Positions 35,223 to 44,682 of a stretch of DNA of 64,000 bases are shown here, piece after piece (the stretch's first letter is position 1; each line of letters opens with the position of its first letter). Under the pieces are notes generated by a model. It was not told the DNA's origin. It did not search any database and saw only the letters and a list, made by a program, of their open reading frames with translations. Both the position numbers and the translations under genes were made by a program. Source of the DNA: Anaerolineaceae bacterium (GTDB lineage Bacteria; Chloroflexota; Anaerolineae; Promineifilales; Promineifilaceae); contig PABI01000151.1 of the NCBI GenBank assembly GCA_002699125.1, positions 35,398-99,397 of the forward strand, in the 5' to 3' direction.

Positions 35223-38111
35223 TTACTCTTGAATGTTTGTTTCACCTAAAGGTATCCAACTATAAACGGCCGTAATCCGTTCATCCAGTATCGGCAGCGG
35301 ACGATTGGTAAACGCGTCATACAGGCGCAAAATGCCGCTGACGGTTTGGCCCGATGTGGCTGCGTTGTCGATGAACAGAATGGGGGCACCTGGGGCCGGC
35401 TTGTTACTCCGGCAAAAATCGTGAAATGTCGCCGGATCGGTGCGTGGCGGGAAAACTACCGTACGAGGGGATTGCACCGGGGAGCCATGAATCCATTTGA
35501 GTGTGGGAATACCGCCCATTGCCGGAATGCCATCGACCAGATCGCACCAGGCCCAGGTGAAATTGTCTGCTTCAAGCCCCACCAGCCGGGTAGAAACAAC
35601 GTAGTCGCGCAGCAGGGGACGGCCGTTTATAAATCGCATTGGCAAAGGATAGTCGTTGTTTGGGGAAAACGTCTCGGCTAAATCTGTGATCGACTGGCCC
35701 GTCCAAACAAGGCCTTGCCCCAGCGGAACATAATGGTCATTTGCTTCTGGCGGTGAAAGCATCCAACGACTTTGCCGTAGCCCCCAGGGACCTAAAGTTG
35801 GTGGCAGCAAATTGGATAGATCCGCTATGGTTGGATTATCCAGTGCACTGCTCCAAAAGCCATTGTTATTCTTCCAATGCAGATAAAGACGCGTTTGTCC
35901 CGGCAGCGTCTGGTCCCAATCGTAGCCAATGAGCGTCTGGGCAGGTTGGCCGTCGCTAACTGGACGGTGGACCGGATTTTGCGTGGCGGGCGGCATCGCT
36001 GCCAGCTTCACGGTCAGCGTACCAATCTCGGTAAATTCGTCACCGCTCCCCAGCCGCAGCGTAAAATCGCCCGGTCCCCGGCGTGGCGTCAGGCGGAATT
36101 GGGTGAGCGTGATGCCTTCAGGTTGGGGGGCTGCCTGCACGTCTGCTTGCGCCACGATGCTGCCGGTTTCGTCCAGCAAATGCACGAAAAACGGAACCGG
36201 CATTGTGCCCTGCCAGGCAAGTGTGAGACGGGCTTCAAGACCGATTTCCACTTCATTCTGTTCTAGCAAATAGCCTAAAACTTGCGTGCCGTCACCGAAC
36301 GATAAATCAAGCGGTGTGAAATGGTTGGGAAATTCGGAGCGTGATGCTTGGCGAAACAGCAGCGCCTCACCCAATGGTTCGGCCGGAGGCAGCGTGCTGT
36401 AGGCTGCTTCATCGATAAAGGTGGCAACGACAGAACGGCCGTCTGCCAATCCCGCCCCAATTTCATCCGCCCAGGTCTGACTGTACAAGCCTTCCCCTGG
36501 TTCAACATACTCAATGGTCACATCGGGGCGCGCGCCTTCCACCGTTTGCAAATACCACAGCGGTGTGACCCAATGCCAGTTGGCCAGAATCAAGCTGTCT
36601 GGCGGTGCGTCAGCCAGGATGGTGGCGGCGTAGTCACGGGCATCTTCCGTTTGATGCAGCCAGCGATAGCTAGGCCAGCGGTCCCACCCTTGCCAGACGG
36701 CCGTTGTGAAGAGAACGGCCGTTAACGTCAGCGGCAGCCAGCGAACGGCCGTTTTTTGTTTGAGGCCGATGCTGCTTAACCAGCCGCTGGCGATGCCAAT
36801 GCAAATCGCCAGCGGCACGTAAGCGGGCAGCATATATTCCACCGTTTGCGGCGCGCGGTAGGTGGCTGTCACCAGCGTGTGCAGGACAAAAGTGCCGCCC
36901 AGCAGCAGCCCCAAGCGCCACTCTCGCCAACTGATGAACAGCCAGCCCAGCAGTGCCCCGGCCAGCAACCACGGCGAAAATTGGAAAGTAAGCACATTGC
37001 CCATCACCTTGAGACGCGGCCACAGCACCGCCGGCTGCACAAAATAAAAAAAATCACCCTGGAAGCCCAGCGCCAGAAAGTGGTTCAAAAAACCGGCAAT
37101 GGTGTTGAGGCCGTCGCTTGCCCCCGGCACATCGGCCCCGGCACGCAGCGGCAGGTAAAACAGTGGAATGAGACCCAGCAGTGCCGCCAGAAACGGCCGT
37201 TTCCAGCGCGAGGGCAGCCTGAAAAAGCCGGGATCAATGAATAGCAGGCTCAATCCAAAAACAAGCCCCATAAACGCCAGCGAAAGGTGATGGGTGAAGC
37301 CAAAGCTTAGCGCAGCAGCAAACAGGACGACGTAACGGTCGGTTTCTTCTTTTTCCTGCCAATGGCAAATGAGGGTGTAGATGGCCAGGGCGGCAAAAAG
37401 TGCCGTCAGGCTGCGGATGTTGGCCGTGGTGGCCTGTGCCCAAAAGGTGGTGGCGGTGCCCAGGGCAAGTACGGCCGTTCCCGCCGCCAGATGCCGCTCT
37501 ACCAAGCGAAACACTGTCAGGTAAACCAATCCCAGGGTAGCCGTGCTGGTAATCACCGAGAGGAGGTTGATCTTGTAAGCGGCGGTAGCCGCCAGGGGCA
37601 GCCAGGTTATCAATTTGCTCAGCAAGGTGTAAAGAGGAAATCCCGGTGGATGAGCGACGCCCAGTGTGGCACCCACCAGCTGAAACTCGCCATTGTCGGC
37701 AGGCAGTAACCCCGGCGCCAAAGTCAAGATGTACAACAGGCCAAACAGTGCCATGCTGGCGAGCAGCCCAACCCTTAAGGTGCGGTCGGGTGGCAAGATT
37801 TGTCTGGGCAGCGGCATCATTTGGGCCAATACGGCCGTAACCGTCAAAAAGACCACAGCGGCAGCGATTGGATTGGGGTGGGGATAAAACACGTAGCCTA
37901 ACAGCAGAAGCAGTGGCCACGTCTGGCGTAATGGATGATGACGCAGGCTAAAAAATGCCAGAAGCAGCAGGCCAGCCGTTAGCAAAATAGCAGCCAATAA
38001 ATTGGCACCATAATGGATTGCCCACTGCTCGCTCAGCACCCGCCCCGCGAACAAGCCCAAAGCTAACGGAGCAAGCAGGGGCGCAGTTTGGTTTTTGAGC
38101 TTGAACCACAT
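35223..38111 (-). CDS. DUF2723 family membrane protein, glycosyltransferase-like
   Basis: 962 residues. The first 500 hold about 12 transmembrane helices with the DUF2723 signature LTLAPGLLPADNGEFQLVGA, then LGVAHPPGFPLYTLL, resembling the acidic motif loop of GT-C glycosyltransferases such as protein O-mannosyltransferases. The C-terminal 450 residues are soluble and extracytoplasmic, with a beta-sandwich-like stretch. It probably transfers a sugar from a lipid carrier to a surface acceptor, but this is inference from fold class. Single gene, ending 27 bp after the tRNA-Met. Confidence 0.75.
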   Translation of the reverse strand: MWFKLKNQTAPLLAPLALGLFAGRVLSEQWAIHYGANLLAAILLTAGLLLLAFFSLRHHPLRQTWPLLLLLGYVFYPHPNPIAAAVVFLTVTAVLAQMMPLPRQILPPDRTLRVGLLASMALFGLLYILTLAPGLLPADNGEFQLVGATLGVAHPPGFPLYTLLSKLITWLPLAATAAYKINLLSVITSTATLGLVYLTVFRLVERHLAAGTAVLALGTATTFWAQATTANIRSLTALFAALAIYTLICHWQEKEETDRYVVLFAAALSFGFTHHLSLAFMGLVFGLSLLFIDPGFFRLPSRWKRPFLAALLGLIPLFYLPLRAGADVPGASDGLNTIAGFLNHFLALGFQGDFFYFVQPAVLWPRLKVMGNVLTFQFSPWLLAGALLGWLFISWREWRLGLLLGGTFVLHTLVTATYRAPQTVEYMLPAYVPLAICIGIASGWLSSIGLKQKTAVRWLPLTLTAVLFTTAVWQGWDRWPSYRWLHQTEDARDYAATILADAPPDSLILANWHWVTPLWYLQTVEGARPDVTIEYVEPGEGLYSQTWADEIGAGLADGRSVVATFIDEAAYSTLPPAEPLGEALLFRQASRSEFPNHFTPLDLSFGDGTQVLGYLLEQNEVEIGLEARLTLAWQGTMPVPFFVHLLDETGSIVAQADVQAAPQPEGITLTQFRLTPRRGPGDFTLRLGSGDEFTEIGTLTVKLAAMPPATQNPVHRPVSDGQPAQTLIGYDWDQTLPGQTRLYLHWKNNNGFWSSALDNPTIADLSNLLPPTLGPWGLRQSRWMLSPPEANDHYVPLGQGLVWTGQSITDLAETFSPNNDYPLPMRFINGRPLLRDYVVSTRLVGLEADNFTWAWCDLVDGIPAMGGIPTLKWIHGSPVQSPRTVVFPPRTDPATFHDFCRSNKPAPGAPILFIDNAATSGQTVSGILRLYDAFTNRPLPILDERITAVYSWIPLGETNIQE

Positions 38112-38200
38112 GAAGGGGATTATAGCGTGGATACAATAACCGTCACCAAGCCGACTTGGGGCTTGGCGTTTGTTAATTTGTTGGAAATATGGCAGCTAAA

Positions 38201-38512
38201 CTACTGTTCAGCCTGGCGTGGGTACATTTCTTGTGCAACCTCGCTTTCTTTCTCTTCCCAATCCTCGTAACTTTCAGTTAAGCCTTCTTCCTGGCTTAGG
38301 CGGGAAGATAGCATGAGGGCTGCCACCACTAATATTGAGGTGAGGAACCCCAAGATTAGCCAAACTATGATCATGGTCTGCATATGGCTTTTCTTCCAAT
38401 ATGTCGCATTCTCTTCCAATTTTGCGGCAATGTAGCGTAGATTGTATCCTATTTTGCGCAAAAACGAGCAATAATCTACGATTTGCTCATTTTGGGTACG
38501 CTTGGGAATCAT
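38201..38512 (-). CDS. small single-pass membrane protein
   Basis: 103 residues with one transmembrane helix (MIIVWLILGFLTSILVVAAL) and an acidic C-terminal tail (SQEEGLTESYEDWEEKESEV). A second start at 38383 (MQTMIIVWL) with GGAAG upstream may be the real one, giving 61 residues. It is divergent from the kinase-TPR gene and shares its 80-bp promoter region. Not recognised. Confidence 0.45.
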   Translation of the reverse strand: MIPKRTQNEQIVDYCSFLRKIGYNLRYIAAKLEENATYWKKSHMQTMIIVWLILGFLTSILVVAALMLSSRLSQEEGLTESYEDWEEKESEVAQEMYPRQAEQ

Positions 38513-38593
38513 GACAAGTTTGTGTACTCAATGTTATACTTAATCAATTCGACAATTATTGTTAAGCAAATTCCTTAACCAAAAAACCGTCTC

Positions 38594-41254
38594 ATGACAG
38601 AAACTGCAACCCGGTCCCCACTCGAAGATCTGCCTAAAACGGCCGCAGACCGTAAGCCTGCCAAACGGTATATTGCAGAGCGGTATGAAGTTGTCAACGT
38701 GCTGGAAGGTGGCATGGGGCTTGTGTACCTTTGCCGCGATCACTTCACATCTGAGCTGGTTGCCCTCAAAACATTCAAGCCGGAGTTTTTGTCTCATCGT
38801 GCCGCCCGCGACCTGTTTTTGCGGGAAGGAACAATGTGGGTGGAAATCGGCCGTCATCCTAATGTGGTGCAGGCGTACCGGGTTGAGCGGGTTGGAGACG
38901 GCCGTGAAGTGTATCTGGTGCTGGAATGGATTGTCCAGCCACAGGGTAAAAAATCCCCTTCGCTGCGTTCCTGGTTAAAAGGAGAGCCTTTGCCATTGGA
39001 GCAGGCCATTCTGTTTGCCCTGCACGTTGCCCGGGGAATGCGCTTTGCGACCCAAAAAATTCCTGGTCTGGTTCACCGCGATCTCAAACCGGAAAACATT
39101 CTCATTGGCCATGATGGGGCTGCAAGGGTAACGGATTTTGGTCTGGCCAGCACGCTGTCGGGTCACAGTCCTGGCTCAACGGTAGGTTCACTGGAAAACA
39201 GCCGAGAAAACATTGGCCGGACGCAGCTAACGCAAGGCGTAGCGGGCACGCCGCTCTACATGGCGCCGGAGCAGTGGGCCCACAAAGGCTTAGATGCCCG
39301 CGCCGATATTTATGCGTTGGGCTGCATTTTGTATGAAATGGTGACGGGTCGTTTTGCGGCTGAAGGTGAGACACGGGAAGATTTGCGTAATGTGCATGTA
39401 GACGGCCGTATCAAGCCCCTAGACTCTGCCCTACCTTTAGCCCTACGCCAATTTATTGAACGTGCCCTCTCCATTCCCAAAGAGCAGCGCTACCGTGACT
39501 GGGCCGAAACCGAGAAAACGCTGGCCACCGTCTATACCAGGGTTACCGGCAAACTTTCCCCGCCGGAATGGGATGGGGCTGAAGAAACCCCAGATGAGCG
39601 TCGCGCGGCGGGTAACTCTTATAACACAATGGGACTTTCTTACCTAGACATTGGCAAGCTGGATGTGGCCGTCATGTATTTTGAGCAGGCAGTGAATGTG
39701 GCCCGGGCCGAAAACCTTCGTGAACTGGAAGGCAAAGGGTTGGGCAATTTGGGGCTGGCCTATGCTGCGCTAGGTTACATCGAGCGCGCCATTGAGTTCC
39801 ATGAAGAGCATCTGGCCATTGCCCGCGAACTTAGTGACCGGGCGGAAGAAGGGCGTTCGCAAGGCAATCTGGGGCTGGTTTATCGGCAAAAAGGTGAGCC
39901 AGAAAGAGCCGTGCGTTTTCACGAGAAAGAGCTGCAAGTGTTTCAGCGTCTCGCCAACCGGTACAAAGAAGCCGAAGCGCTGCACAATTTGGGCGAGACT
40001 TACCGTGAATTAGGGAGCCCCGGCCGGGCCGAAGAGTATTACAAACAATCATTGGCCATAGCCCGAGACATCGGTGACCGCACCCGTGTGGAGCGAATTT
40101 TGAACAGCATGGGCAAGGTTTTCCTGGATTCTGGCGAGTTTAAGGAAGCGGCCCAATTATTTAAGCAAACGCTGACCATTGCCCGCCAAATTGGCGATCG
40201 CGTGGGTGAAGGTGAAGTGTTGGGCAATCTGGGCGAGCTGTATCAGGCATCTGGTTTTACGGATCGGGCGATTGAATATTACAACTATGCTTTGACTATC
40301 TCTCAGGAAAGCAACGATCGGCGTAAGTTAATCAAAAACCTGCTGCGTTTGGGCGATCTTTACTTGATCAAGCAGGACATTGATGAAGCCTTAGCCCACT
40401 ATGAGAGTGGTTTGATTGCGGCTCAGGAAATTACCGATCAGATGCAGGAGCTGGCTGCCTTTACCAAGTTGGGTATTGCCTTTGACGCACAGGGCAACTA
40501 CACTGAATCGGGCCGGATGTACAAACGTGCCTTGCTGTTAAGCCGCGAACGAAACGATCGGCAAACCGAGCAGATCATGCTGACCAAGTTGGCCAAGGCG
40601 TATGAGTTATGGGGTGATTTTAGCCGGGCCATTACTTACCTTGAGCAAAGTTTAACAATGGTGCAGGCACAGGAAGATGTTGCGGCACAAAGCTGGCATT
40701 GGCGTGAATTGGCCAAGCTGTTCCGCAAGCTGAACCAGGTGCGCCCGGCGCTGGAAGCGTTTGAAACAGCCCTGACGCTGGTGCGCTCCATCACAGATTA
40801 TGCCGGTGAAGCAGAAATTTTGACGGAGCTGGGAGATTTGTATCGTCTCATCAATGATCAAACACAGGCGATGGAACACTATAAAGAGGCGCTGGACCTG
40901 GTGCAGGCGCATGAACTGGCGCTGCAAGAGGCGACGGTGCTCAGCGGCATGGGGATGAGTTACCAGGAGATGGGGAAAAAGCGGCCAGCGCTGCGTGAGC
41001 TGGAGCGGGGCCTGGAGGTGGCCAAAAAGGCGCGTTCCAGTCGGGCTGTGGCTGAAGTGAGTTACCGTATGGCGATTGTATTGTGTAAGCAGGGGCGGTG
41101 GGATAGAGCCAAACCCCATGCTGAGCTGGCGCAGCGGCTTTACGGCCGTCTCGCCGACACCAGCATGGAAGACCGGGCCGAAACGTTGCTCAGCCGCATT
41201 CGGCAAAATAAGGGCAAATCAACCGGCTTCTTCCAAAACTTGCTGGAATCGTAA
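38594..41254 (+). CDS. serine/threonine kinase with C-terminal TPR array
   Basis: 886 residues. An N-terminal Hanks-type kinase (about 25-310): glycine loop LEGGMGLVYLCRD, lysine in VALKTF, catalytic loop HRDLKPENILIG, DFGLAST, and APE-like YMAPEQW. Residues 335-870 are about a dozen tetratricopeptide repeats of the LGN/NPHP3 type (units such as GNLGLAYAALGYIERAIEFH). No transmembrane helix. TPRs likely recruit substrates or scaffold signalling. It converges on a PPP-family phosphatase gene with 4 bp between stops, a kinase/phosphatase pair. Confidence 0.87.
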   Translation: MTETATRSPLEDLPKTAADRKPAKRYIAERYEVVNVLEGGMGLVYLCRDHFTSELVALKTFKPEFLSHRAARDLFLREGTMWVEIGRHPNVVQAYRVERVGDGREVYLVLEWIVQPQGKKSPSLRSWLKGEPLPLEQAILFALHVARGMRFATQKIPGLVHRDLKPENILIGHDGAARVTDFGLASTLSGHSPGSTVGSLENSRENIGRTQLTQGVAGTPLYMAPEQWAHKGLDARADIYALGCILYEMVTGRFAAEGETREDLRNVHVDGRIKPLDSALPLALRQFIERALSIPKEQRYRDWAETEKTLATVYTRVTGKLSPPEWDGAEETPDERRAAGNSYNTMGLSYLDIGKLDVAVMYFEQAVNVARAENLRELEGKGLGNLGLAYAALGYIERAIEFHEEHLAIARELSDRAEEGRSQGNLGLVYRQKGEPERAVRFHEKELQVFQRLANRYKEAEALHNLGETYRELGSPGRAEEYYKQSLAIARDIGDRTRVERILNSMGKVFLDSGEFKEAAQLFKQTLTIARQIGDRVGEGEVLGNLGELYQASGFTDRAIEYYNYALTISQESNDRRKLIKNLLRLGDLYLIKQDIDEALAHYESGLIAAQEITDQMQELAAFTKLGIAFDAQGNYTESGRMYKRALLLSRERNDRQTEQIMLTKLAKAYELWGDFSRAITYLEQSLTMVQAQEDVAAQSWHWRELAKLFRKLNQVRPALEAFETALTLVRSITDYAGEAEILTELGDLYRLINDQTQAMEHYKEALDLVQAHELALQEATVLSGMGMSYQEMGKKRPALRELERGLEVAKKARSSRAVAEVSYRMAIVLCKQGRWDRAKPHAELAQRLYGRLADTSMEDRAETLLSRIRQNKGKSTGFFQNLLES

Positions 41255-41258
41255 GCGA

Positions 41259-42260
41259 TTAATTGATGAATACAGAACGTAAATTGGGGACCAAATCTGC
41301 GGCCGTTTCAAACCGCTCCCGAATGTTGAACAACAAATAAACTCCTGCTTCGCGCGGTAAGGCGTGCTTGGCGCTGGCCACGCGCAGCTGCTGCCGGTTT
41401 ACTACCGTGTGCCCGCCCTGGCAATCAATGTGTCCGGTTACCAGTACAGACTGTCGCTCAAAGTTTTGGGAGAGTGCCTGGAGCATTGTGTTGAGCAGCA
41501 CCTGGTAACTATTGTTGCCATACTCTTTTTCATTGCGAGAGAACATGGCGGGCCAGAGCAGCTCAAAATCCTGGTCAGACATGGCCAGGGTGCCCACGAG
41601 GAAATCGTCGTAGCGCGGATCGTCCAGGCCGGAAACGGCAAACCATTTGCGGGCCATCTCGTTGTAGGTACGGCCGTGCATTTTTCGCATGGCCCGAACG
41701 AGAGACGGCCGTTCCTCTTTGGTAATTTGGTCACGGGTGCGGGTTAAAATTTCCTGGTGTGAAAAGTTAAACAGCCGCTCGATGCCGTTGGTTTCGCCCA
41801 ATGCCGTGCTGGCTCCAGCATGGCAAATAGAAACGCCACCTGGCGTGCGTACGTAAAAGGGCAGGCTGTCAAAAAATGAGACGATCTTTGCGCGATGTTC
41901 ACCCATGGCAAATTCAAAGCGGGGAGTAAACAGTTCGTCCCCTTTCTGCAGGGTGATGCTGTAAATATGGGGCAGCTCATGATTGCCCAAAACGTAGATC
42001 AGGTTGTCGCCCAGTTCCTTTTTTAGCTCGATGATGTCTAAAACGATTTCAACTGATTTATCTTGTTGGGCCGGCGCACTGGCATGAATCATATCCCCAT
42101 TGAGGATTAAAATATCGGCCTGGCCCAAAGCGCGGAGTTGAAAAAAAGCATCGCGATACCGCTGGTAGGCATCCCAATCACCGTGCAGATCGGTCACAAC
42201 CATTGCCTGACCTTCTGTGAGGCTTATTACCCGCTGCCAATTGTTGCCTACGTCACTCAA
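41259..42260 (-). CDS. PPP-family metallophosphatase (Ser/Thr phosphatase-like)
   Basis: 333 residues with the calcineurin-like dimetal motifs in order: VVTDLHGDWD, LILNGDMIH, YVLGNHELPH, CHAG and VTGHIDCQGGH. The order and spacing match PP1/bacterial PPP phosphatases, so phosphoserine/threonine proteins are likely substrates. It starts at TTG 42260 with AAGGA upstream. It follows hisE on the same strand (62 bp gap) but its partner is more likely the convergent kinase-TPR protein. Confidence 0.82.
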   Translation of the reverse strand: MSDVGNNWQRVISLTEGQAMVVTDLHGDWDAYQRYRDAFFQLRALGQADILILNGDMIHASAPAQQDKSVEIVLDIIELKKELGDNLIYVLGNHELPHIYSITLQKGDELFTPRFEFAMGEHRAKIVSFFDSLPFYVRTPGGVSICHAGASTALGETNGIERLFNFSHQEILTRTRDQITKEERPSLVRAMRKMHGRTYNEMARKWFAVSGLDDPRYDDFLVGTLAMSDQDFELLWPAMFSRNEKEYGNNSYQVLLNTMLQALSQNFERQSVLVTGHIDCQGGHTVVNRQQLRVASAKHALPREAGVYLLFNIRERFETAADLVPNLRSVFIN

Positions 42261-42322
42261 TGCTTACTTCCTTCGTTGGTTTTGCGAAATTTTATCACAT
42301 CTCATACATGTTAGTGGGTTCA

Positions 42323-42604
42323 TTACTGATGCCGCTGCTTGAGTTCGGCGCGGATATCATCCCAACCGAGACCGCGTGAAACCAGCAAAACCAGCAGATG
42401 ATAGATGAGATCGGCCGTTTCTTCCACAATGCGCTGATCGCCCTGGCCTTTGGCTGCCAGGATCACTTCTACGGCTTCTTCGCCAATCTTTTTAACAATT
42501 TCGTCTTCACCGGCGGTGAGCAGGCTGGCGGTGTAGCTGTTTGGCGTGGGATTTCTTTTACGCTCTTGCAGCGTAGCGAATAGTTCGTCTATAAAATCAT
42601 TCAT
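42323..42604 (-). CDS. hisE: phosphoribosyl-ATP pyrophosphatase
   Basis: 93 residues, typical HisE length. It hydrolyses PR-ATP to PR-AMP, step 2 of histidine synthesis. The MazG-like metal motif GEEAVEVILAAKG and VEETADLIYHLLVLL are visible. The ATG overlaps the DUF429 stop by 8 bases (translational coupling). It is the last his gene and separate from hisI, in contrast to the fused HisIE of many bacteria. Confidence 0.9.
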   Translation of the reverse strand: MNDFIDELFATLQERKRNPTPNSYTASLLTAGEDEIVKKIGEEAVEVILAAKGQGDQRIVEETADLIYHLLVLLVSRGLGWDDIRAELKQRHQ

Positions 42605-43352
42605 CAGTTTGCTCGCTTTTTGTTCGGACCCAAATCCAACCTTCTTTTTTGGCCTGATCGATGTTGGCTGGTGGTCCAGCCCCGCCACGCAAAAAGTCGG
42701 CTCCAGCCAAAACACAAAGTGCGGCGTCCAGCACGTCGTCATTTTTCAGGAGCAGTTGGGTGTTTGTTGGCAAGGTCACGTGTTGTTTAAGTTGGTGCAG
42801 GATGACGGAACGGCCGTTTTCCCCATCTTTGCCTTTATATCTTGGTACGCGCATCGGGTCAAACATCATTTTGAGCGTGCCCGCTGGATACACCTCAATC
42901 GCGCTCAAGTTTTGGGCAGGCTGCGGCTGCCAGGCCAGCGGGATCGGTTCCTGAGTGATCTGGCGCAGATCGGCCAGCAGGGTGAGGGCGGCGTGGGCGG
43001 TGCGGGCAATGCGGTCTGCGCCGACGTCCAGCGGCAGCTTGCCAGTGCGTTGCCAGATGCGCCGGTCGGTTTCACGGCGGAACAGTGTGTTGGGCGGCAC
43101 AGGCAGCGGATCACCGGCGTTGTGGTTGGCTAGCTGGTGGCCCAAATCCGCAGGCCAGCCCAGGGGGGCGTCAATGGCTAGCAGAGTGGGCGTGTGGGCT
43201 GGCAGCCAATTGGCGATGGTTTGGGCCAGTGACTGTTTTTTCTGACCGAGGGTGAGGGTGTGGAGGGATACGGCCGTACCGTTCCAAGTTCCCACTGCCA
43301 GCCCGGTTTTTTGCGGCTGCGTGGCGCAGTCAATGCCAATTATCGTGATCAT
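42597..43352 (-). CDS. DUF429 family protein inside the his operon
   Basis: About 251 residues. The start GIDCATQPQKTGLAVG and the later LLAIDAPLGWP and KNDDVLDAALCVLAG show an RNase H-like/DUF429 (predicted nuclease fold) domain with conserved acidic residues. It lies between hisI and hisE and overlaps hisE, so it is cotranscribed with histidine genes. A link to histidine synthesis is not known. The start is taken at ATG 43352. Confidence 0.72.
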   Translation of the reverse strand: MITIIGIDCATQPQKTGLAVGTWNGTAVSLHTLTLGQKKQSLAQTIANWLPAHTPTLLAIDAPLGWPADLGHQLANHNAGDPLPVPPNTLFRRETDRRIWQRTGKLPLDVGADRIARTAHAALTLLADLRQITQEPIPLAWQPQPAQNLSAIEVYPAGTLKMMFDPMRVPRYKGKDGENGRSVILHQLKQHVTLPTNTQLLLKNDDVLDAALCVLAGADFLRGGAGPPANIDQAKKEGWIWVRTKSEQTDE

Positions 43353-43360
43353 GCCTGAAA

Positions 43361-43432
43361 AGGAGATTGGAGACTGGAGATTTTTTTGACGAAACCCAAT
43401 CTCTAATCTCCAATCTCTAATCTCCCAAAAAA
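43361..43432. repeat. iterated GGAGATT palindrome at the hisI stop
   Basis: Plus-strand words GGAGATTGGAGACTGGAGAT (43361 on) face AATCTCTAATCTCCAATCTC (43399 on) around a T-rich loop. Read on the hisI strand, the second arm encodes the last residues of HisI (RLEIGD) and its TAG stop, so the repeat has become coding. Confidence 0.75.
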
Positions 43433-43735
43433 GCAGCTTTCTGCGCCAGTGTGGCAGGCCGGTCCGGCGGGGTCTACTTGTAGGAGCAGGGTGTCGCCGT
43501 CGCAGTCTACGCGGATTTCTTTGATGCGCTGCACGTTGCCGGAGGTGCCGCCTTTGTGCCACAGTTCCTGGCGGCTGCGGCTCCAAAAGTGGGCCTCGCC
43601 CGTTTGCAGCGTCAGCCGCAGCGCCTCGGCATTCATCCAGGCCACCATGAGGATTTCGCGGGTGGTGTGGTGTTGGAGAACGGCTGGTATCAACCCTTTC
43701 TCATCAAATTTCAAATTATGCATGTCTAAACCCAA
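43403..43735 (-). CDS. hisI: phosphoribosyl-AMP cyclohydrolase
   Basis: 110 residues, stand-alone HisI. It opens the adenine ring of PR-AMP (step 3). Motifs are MVAWMNAEAL, FWSRSRQELWHKGGTSGN, the Mg/Zn site VDCDGD and GPACHTGAESCF. The final RLEIGD and stop codon are supplied by the palindromic repeat. Start at MGLDMHN or four residues later at MHNLKF. Confidence 0.92.
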   Translation of the reverse strand: MGLDMHNLKFDEKGLIPAVLQHHTTREILMVAWMNAEALRLTLQTGEAHFWSRSRQELWHKGGTSGNVQRIKEIRVDCDGDTLLLQVDPAGPACHTGAESCFFGRLEIGD

Positions 43736-44682
43736 GTAACTGGTATATGTCTAATCATTGCTTGCTGAAAAATGGTATTGGCTACCGCATTCATGTCTTC
43801 AGTCCTGATTCGCTTGTAAGAGTACGATTTATAGCGAGGCCCTTGCCAGATAACTATTTCTTCTGAATTCGCTCGAAAAGCCACTACTTCGATGTCTCCC
43901 CAAGGCCAAAACAGTTCCTTTTTACCATGTTGATAAGTAATCCCTGCTTCATTTACTTGGATTCTTCGATATTTAGTAATTTGCCAAATATATAAAAAAA
44001 GAAAAACCAACGGGATCAAAAGCCAGACTAAAGATGAAGATATGCTTTCAGGCAAGTTGAAAGCGATTATGGTGCCAATTACCAAGACCAAAAATATTAA
44101 GCCTATGCCACCAATCCTCCGTATCCAAGTTGCTTTCTTGGCATTGGTGCTGGCAGAAAGGGAAAAGGTTTCTTTTCCCTCCCATTCATTTCTTAATTGT
44201 TCCTTGCCGTGCAAATAAGCTTTCCATTCTTTGGATAGTGCAGTTTCCGGTAACCACGAGGGAAGAATTGACACAAATTCAATTTGTGTTTTTTGAGGCA
44301 AGCTCCTTACAAAAATTTTGATGTTGTCATTGATAATCAAACTACCTTTGTAGATTTTGGCACTCTTAATTTCGCCTTGTGGGATGGATTGCTCCTTTTT
44401 CAGCCCTGGTCGCCAGCTCAAAATATCATTTTCAAGAGAGAGCGTTTCTAGCCTTCTCCAATATTCAAGCAATAGATAACCGATTGTTGAGGCAATAAAA
44501 ACGTAGAGAACTGTAAATTTAGGAAGTTCTTGAGCTAAAAGTTTTTCAGCTAAGGAAGCTGCGAGTAACGTACCGATTAGCGAAAAAAAACAGCCAAACG
44601 TGAAGGTCAGCAGGAGCAGGAAGAAGATGTTTATTGCGCTTTGTCTTGTGCGCCTGTATGTAAAAGAGATTGAATCTGTCAT
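43726..44682 (-). CDS. hypothetical four-helix membrane protein inserted in the his operon
   Basis: 318 residues in two similar halves: a pair of transmembrane helices (IFFLLLLTFTFGCFFSLIGT then VLYVFIASTIGYLLL), a soluble stretch, a second helix pair (IGLIFLVLVIGTIIAFNL, VWLLIPLVFLFLYI) and a PH-like C-terminal stretch (RRIQVNEAGITYQHGKKELF). The DNA is clearly AT-richer than the his genes around it and lacks ACGGCCGT, so it was probably acquired. It lies between hisF and hisI and overlaps hisI by 10 bases. No family recognised. Confidence 0.65.
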   Translation of the reverse strand: MTDSISFTYRRTRQSAINIFFLLLLTFTFGCFFSLIGTLLAASLAEKLLAQELPKFTVLYVFIASTIGYLLLEYWRRLETLSLENDILSWRPGLKKEQSIPQGEIKSAKIYKGSLIINDNIKIFVRSLPQKTQIEFVSILPSWLPETALSKEWKAYLHGKEQLRNEWEGKETFSLSASTNAKKATWIRRIGGIGLIFLVLVIGTIIAFNLPESISSSLVWLLIPLVFLFLYIWQITKYRRIQVNEAGITYQHGKKELFWPWGDIEVVAFRANSEEIVIWQGPRYKSYSYKRIRTEDMNAVANTIFQQAMIRHIPVTWV

